Under the pieces are notes generated by a model, which saw nothing but the letters and a program-made list of their open reading frames with translations, was not told the DNA's origin and searched no databases. A stretch of DNA of 64,000 bases, from contig CM060912.1 of NCBI GenBank assembly GCA_030737875.1, positions 877,261,199-877,325,198 of the forward strand, read 5' to 3'. The DNA comes from Allium sativum. Lineage: Eukaryota; Streptophyta; Magnoliopsida; Asparagales; Amaryllidaceae. Position numbers and translations under genes: made by a program. Every line of letters starts with the position of its first letter. Within the stretch, counting starts at the first letter, position 1. Shown piece by piece: positions 60,645-64,000 of the stretch.

Positions 60645-60860
60645 GTTTGGAAGTAGGGATTATGTTTTTAGGCTTTGGGTTGATTCTAGGGATGAAGTGG
60701 TTATCCAGTACCATCCTCGGTTTTGAAAGAAGGGCAGTTAGACTCTTGACTTGCCTTGGTAATACCCTCGAAGTCTCGCGTGACCTTTAGAGTTCTGTCA
60801 GGATTAGTTACCTAGAATCTTTTGACCCATTTATTGGAAATTAATGATCTATTCGATTAG
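60623..60860 (+). pseudogene. Displaced, diverged protease fragment in E
   Basis: Directly after the RNase H break the sequence jumps to the protease C-terminal region. MLSVEFGS, then in shifted frames GFGLILGMKWLSS, RRAVRLLTCLGNTLEVS and a YLESF-like end parallel 59160-59380 of the same element ([35 protein letters not shown]). It has many differences from the upstream copy, so it is not a recent duplication of it; it more likely came from another family member by recombination or template switching. Confidence 0.75.
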
Positions 60861-61823
60861 TGTTCACGGGTGGTTCATAGAAATCATGTTAATAAGTGCA
60901 TTTGGCCACATGGATTGGTATTTATTTTCAAAGGAAAGTTCTTCTACGTGGAATGCCTTACAGTGAATTTTGGGAAAGCTTGCATGAAGTCATGAGTATA
61001 CAGTTAAGTTAAGGACCGAGTATGCTAGGAAAAAAAATAAGTGAAAGTGAAATGAGAAGCGACAGTGAAATGAGTTCCAACTCACATTTCTGAAGTAGGA
61101 ATTAGGAAGCTATGGAATTGAAAGGTTAACAACGGTCAAAGCACAATGGAATTAAGTTCTTAGAAGGTTGAAGACTAGATACACGCATCGTATATCTTTT
61201 TAGGAGTATATCCTTGATCCCTGTTTTTCCGTGGAGCTTACTTGTATACTATCTTCTCGATCTCTTTTCCTAATTAGCATATCTTTCTTTTGCTATCCAT
61301 GTTTATCTTGTTTATCTTGTTATCTCGTAATCGTGTCATGAGAACCTTAGGTAGAAACCCTGGATGAAACATGTATTTGAAACATGTTATGCTTGATGTT
61401 TGCAAGTGGTTGCAAGTGTTTGCAAGTGGATACTCGTGGATGCATGATACACATTAGGCACTAAGATCGGCTCACACACTTTCATGTTGCATATGCATGA
61501 GTGTTTATGCTTATTCATGGTTGAAACTTGTTGTGCTATCACGTGGATGTTGCATATGAATGAATGCTATGTGCACTCATGTAGAGATTATAAATTATGT
61601 TAGGAATTTGCATACATATGGACTCATTTCACTAACATACTTTGCATTAAGGAGGTTTACTGAATCAGTAACCGCCTGATTTTCGCATTAGATAAGTACA
61701 TATACACGCACCTTTGCATATGTTCATATGGCATTAGAAATCTTTTAAGGACAATGATTACTTGTGGATGTTGTTTTGAGTAGATGGATGATGGATGGTA
61801 GGATACGTTCTTCCTAACTTGGA
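60861..61823 (+). other. Rearranged 3' region of element E
   Basis: No coding match. The first 500 bp is unassigned. From about 61390 it resembles the 3' untranslated part of B (GTTGCAAGTGTTTGCAAGTGG; GAGATTTCGGGGACGAAATCC at its end). Confidence 0.55.
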
Positions 61824-61858
61824 GATTTCGGGGACGAAATCCTTTAAGGAGGGGAGAA
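61824..61858 (+). other. Hairpin and polypurine tract, element E
   Basis: GATTTCG-GGGA-CGAAATC (61824-61841), then AAGGAGGGGAGAA (61846-61858) against LTR2. Confidence 0.85.
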
Positions 61859-64000
61859 TGTAACAACCCGTATTTTTAATAACATGTTATAATGTAAATC
61901 AAGGCAGAATTAAATTGTAAAATCTGAATCAAGGGAAACGGGCTGTGCCATTGCGTTCGTCTCGGAAAAATACGCGAAATAGAGTCCGTGTTTTCGAAAA
62001 ACCGAGTCTGTATGACCAAGTTATGGCCCATTGAAGTTTTCAGAAAATTCCAAGCCCGAAAACAGTTCAAATTCGAATTCAGATTCGAATTGCAACCAAG
62101 GCAGAAAGGGGGGGGGGAATTTTCCCGCCCCAGGCAGGGTCGACACCCCTGTCGACCCCCCTGGGTCGACACCCATGTCGACCCAGGGGTCGACCCCCCC
62201 CCCCCCCGTCGGACCAGTTTCTCTGGTGCACCATTTGTGACATGCTGAGTCTTGTTCCAGAAGTTTCTGATGGGAATTGACGGACCTGATGTGTTTTAGG
62301 GTTAATCCTATGGTCTAAACTAGCCTAATCACCTATAAAAAGACCCCTAGACCTAGCCTAAACCCTCATTAATCATTCCTAAAACTAAATGCTGCCCAAA
62401 TGTTTAATCATGGCCTCCACCCTCTTGTCATAGCCTCAATCTTCATTCATATGAGAGTTCCTAAGCTTGTTTGAGAGTTTCTAAGCTTGAATTAAGGCCA
62501 AAGTTCAATCTTTCTTCATCAAAGCAAGGATCTTTTGCTTGTTTCTCAAGGGTTTTCATTGGAGCTTGTCATTTGGAAGTGTTTAGAGTTGCTAGTGGCT
62601 TCGTCTCAATCTTATTTTATATTAATTATAGTCTTCATAGCATTGTAAGCCCTATACTACTCTTAGATTCTAACTATGAAGTTAATATGACATGTTGCAA
62701 GTTGAGTTTGGGCCTAAGTATGATATGTGCTTTGATCTTATCATGTTATGCATGAATATATCCTATGCATGTTTGTAAACCTATGATCTTATCATGTTAT
62801 GCATGAATATATTCTATGCATGCTTGTAAACCTATCACCTTGACCTTGTGGGCTAAAAGCTATAAGCTTTATGTTGAAATGTTGCATTATACAACATGAG
62901 AACTCTTATAACCTTCATGATAACTTGCATATAATGTTATATGCGAACTTCTAGCCATCATCCTATGTCATCCATGATCATGTTTCACCTATTTGCTTAA
63001 GTTGATATTGTGCATGTTTTGAGGCCTATGATGTAATATGCAAGCTTATGAACATGTTTATGCCTCATATGCCACCATGTTTAACTTGTGGCCAACTCTA
63101 TTACCTTATGCCCTTTAGTCATGTTTTTGCCAAGTTCCCTCTTTTGATCTATGTTATGTTATGCGAAACGTTCATGCAATGGGAATGCGTTGGGTTGGGT
63201 AATATTAATGACATGAAAACATGGTTTTAAAATATGACATGAACATTGACTTGTGATTATGTTTGTAAACATAGTGATGGACATGACACTTAGAAAATAT
63301 GAGTGTGGCCAACTCGAGGTTGGGTTGAGTTTGTAGCATAAATCTACCCGGAACCGACCGGCTTAACTAGTGGCTACAAACAATAGGACCCAATGTGATT
63401 AGTTGGTCATGTTGTGCTTAAACCCGAGGTTAGACTAGGTTGTGGTGTAAAGCTACCCGGACCCGCCCGGCTTAACTAGTAACCACAACAAGGTCTAATG
63501 TGAGAGGTTGGGTGCATTAAACTAATGAATGCCACATGGTAGGGTTAAGTCATGGACCACTTGAATACTTAACCAATTAGACATGATGGGTTGACGCGGT
63601 TAAGTCATGAACCTTGGATACACTTAACCAACTTGATACTTGATTGGATGGGGTTAACCACACTTAACCCACTAGAAAACCCTAGTTACGTGGTCCTTCT
63701 CAGCAGTAACCCACTAGGGAGTATCGGATACCCTAGGGACTAGGCTAGGGTGGGGCACGATTACTGGGCTGGAGTGTAAGTGACCAAAAAGACGGCAAAA
63801 GTAGGTGCGCCATAGTAGATTCCGACGGACCATGGTCGTGCACATTGTCCGGGGATGAAAGACAGACTTGGGCACCAGTAGGTTTTGACTGTGCGTGCTT
63901 GTTTCGTGTCAGTGGTTGACACCCTAGGGCCGGATACACCCTAGGGTGGACCTAGCACAGTCGACTACATTTCATGTTTGGACCGTATGACACCGATACA
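61859..64000 (+). repeat. Element E 3' LTR (cut by window end)
   Basis: Matches 54998 onward for 2.14 kb with roughly two dozen single-base differences. The exception is the GTCGAC cluster (62139-62194), where the five units are rearranged. TATA box at 62334; 51-bp duplication at 62734-62835. Confidence 0.93.

Larger units (their letters stand above)
54998..64000 (+). mobile_element. Element E: chromovirus-like element with deleted interior
   Basis: LTR1 54998-57840, primer site, gag to RNase H, a rearranged 3' part, purine tract and LTR2 from 61859 past the window end. The LTRs are about 98-99% alike by eye. Integrase and the end of RNase H are absent; the interior is only 4.0 kb against 5.1 kb in B. 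Gag-pol is also broken by stops, frameshifts and active-site losses. LTR ends (GGTGGGGTGTTACA) and gag resemble B, so E is the same lineage. The right target duplication is out of view. Confidence 0.93.

Overview
The window is repeat-dominated flowering-plant nuclear DNA. The evidence is nested LTR retrotransposons of Ty3/gypsy type with initiator-Met-tRNA primer sites, a relic with a plant mobile domain (PMD), a PIF/Harbinger transposase relic and AT-rich spacers. The species cannot be told. I see no intact host gene, rRNA, tRNA or CRISPR array. Nearly every open frame is retroelement coding sequence, an LTR, or a shadow of one.

Layout. 1-2330 (+): 3' end of chromovirus-like element A (end of pol, polypurine tract, truncated 3' LTR). 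2331-3774: AT-rich, no gene. 3775-5372 and 17187-19240 (-): one older LTR element of Tat type with gag but no visible pol. It is split by element B (5373-17186, -), a complete, fairly young Del/Tekay-like element with 3.34-kb LTRs and a perfect TATAA target duplication. 19241-25706: AT-rich LTR-like block G. 25707 to about 27780 (-): gag start, primer site and 5' LTR of a different Tat-like element. About 28450-33645: segment with PMD and PIF/Harbinger relics between similar inverted ends. 34741-35172: foldback repeat. 35548-40277: 4.7-kb LTR D1. 40364-50088 (-): complete element C with a perfect TTATA duplication, inserted beside D1. 50089-53216: non-coding interior and degenerate LTR D2. 53613-54910: probable copia LTR. 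54998-64000 (+): element E, with an integrase-deleted interior; its second LTR runs off the window.

A, B, C and E share one organisation: LTR, Met primer site, gag with two zinc knuckles, protease, RT, RNase H, integrase with a chromodomain-like tail, a short hairpin, polypurine tract, LTR. All carry stops, frameshifts, deletions or catalytic-site losses, so none looks autonomous. B and E nevertheless have LTR pairs that are about 98-99% alike by eye, so their transposition was recent and was presumably helped in trans.

The most notable non-gene signals are: a cluster of GTCGAC palindromes at the same place in the U3 of three LTR families and rearranged between the two LTRs of E; a GGGA-loop hairpin just upstream of the polypurine tract in four elements; a premature stop shared by A and C; a displaced, diverged protease piece after RNase H in E; and the inverted-repeat-bounded PMD/PIF segment. 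Identity values are visual estimates.
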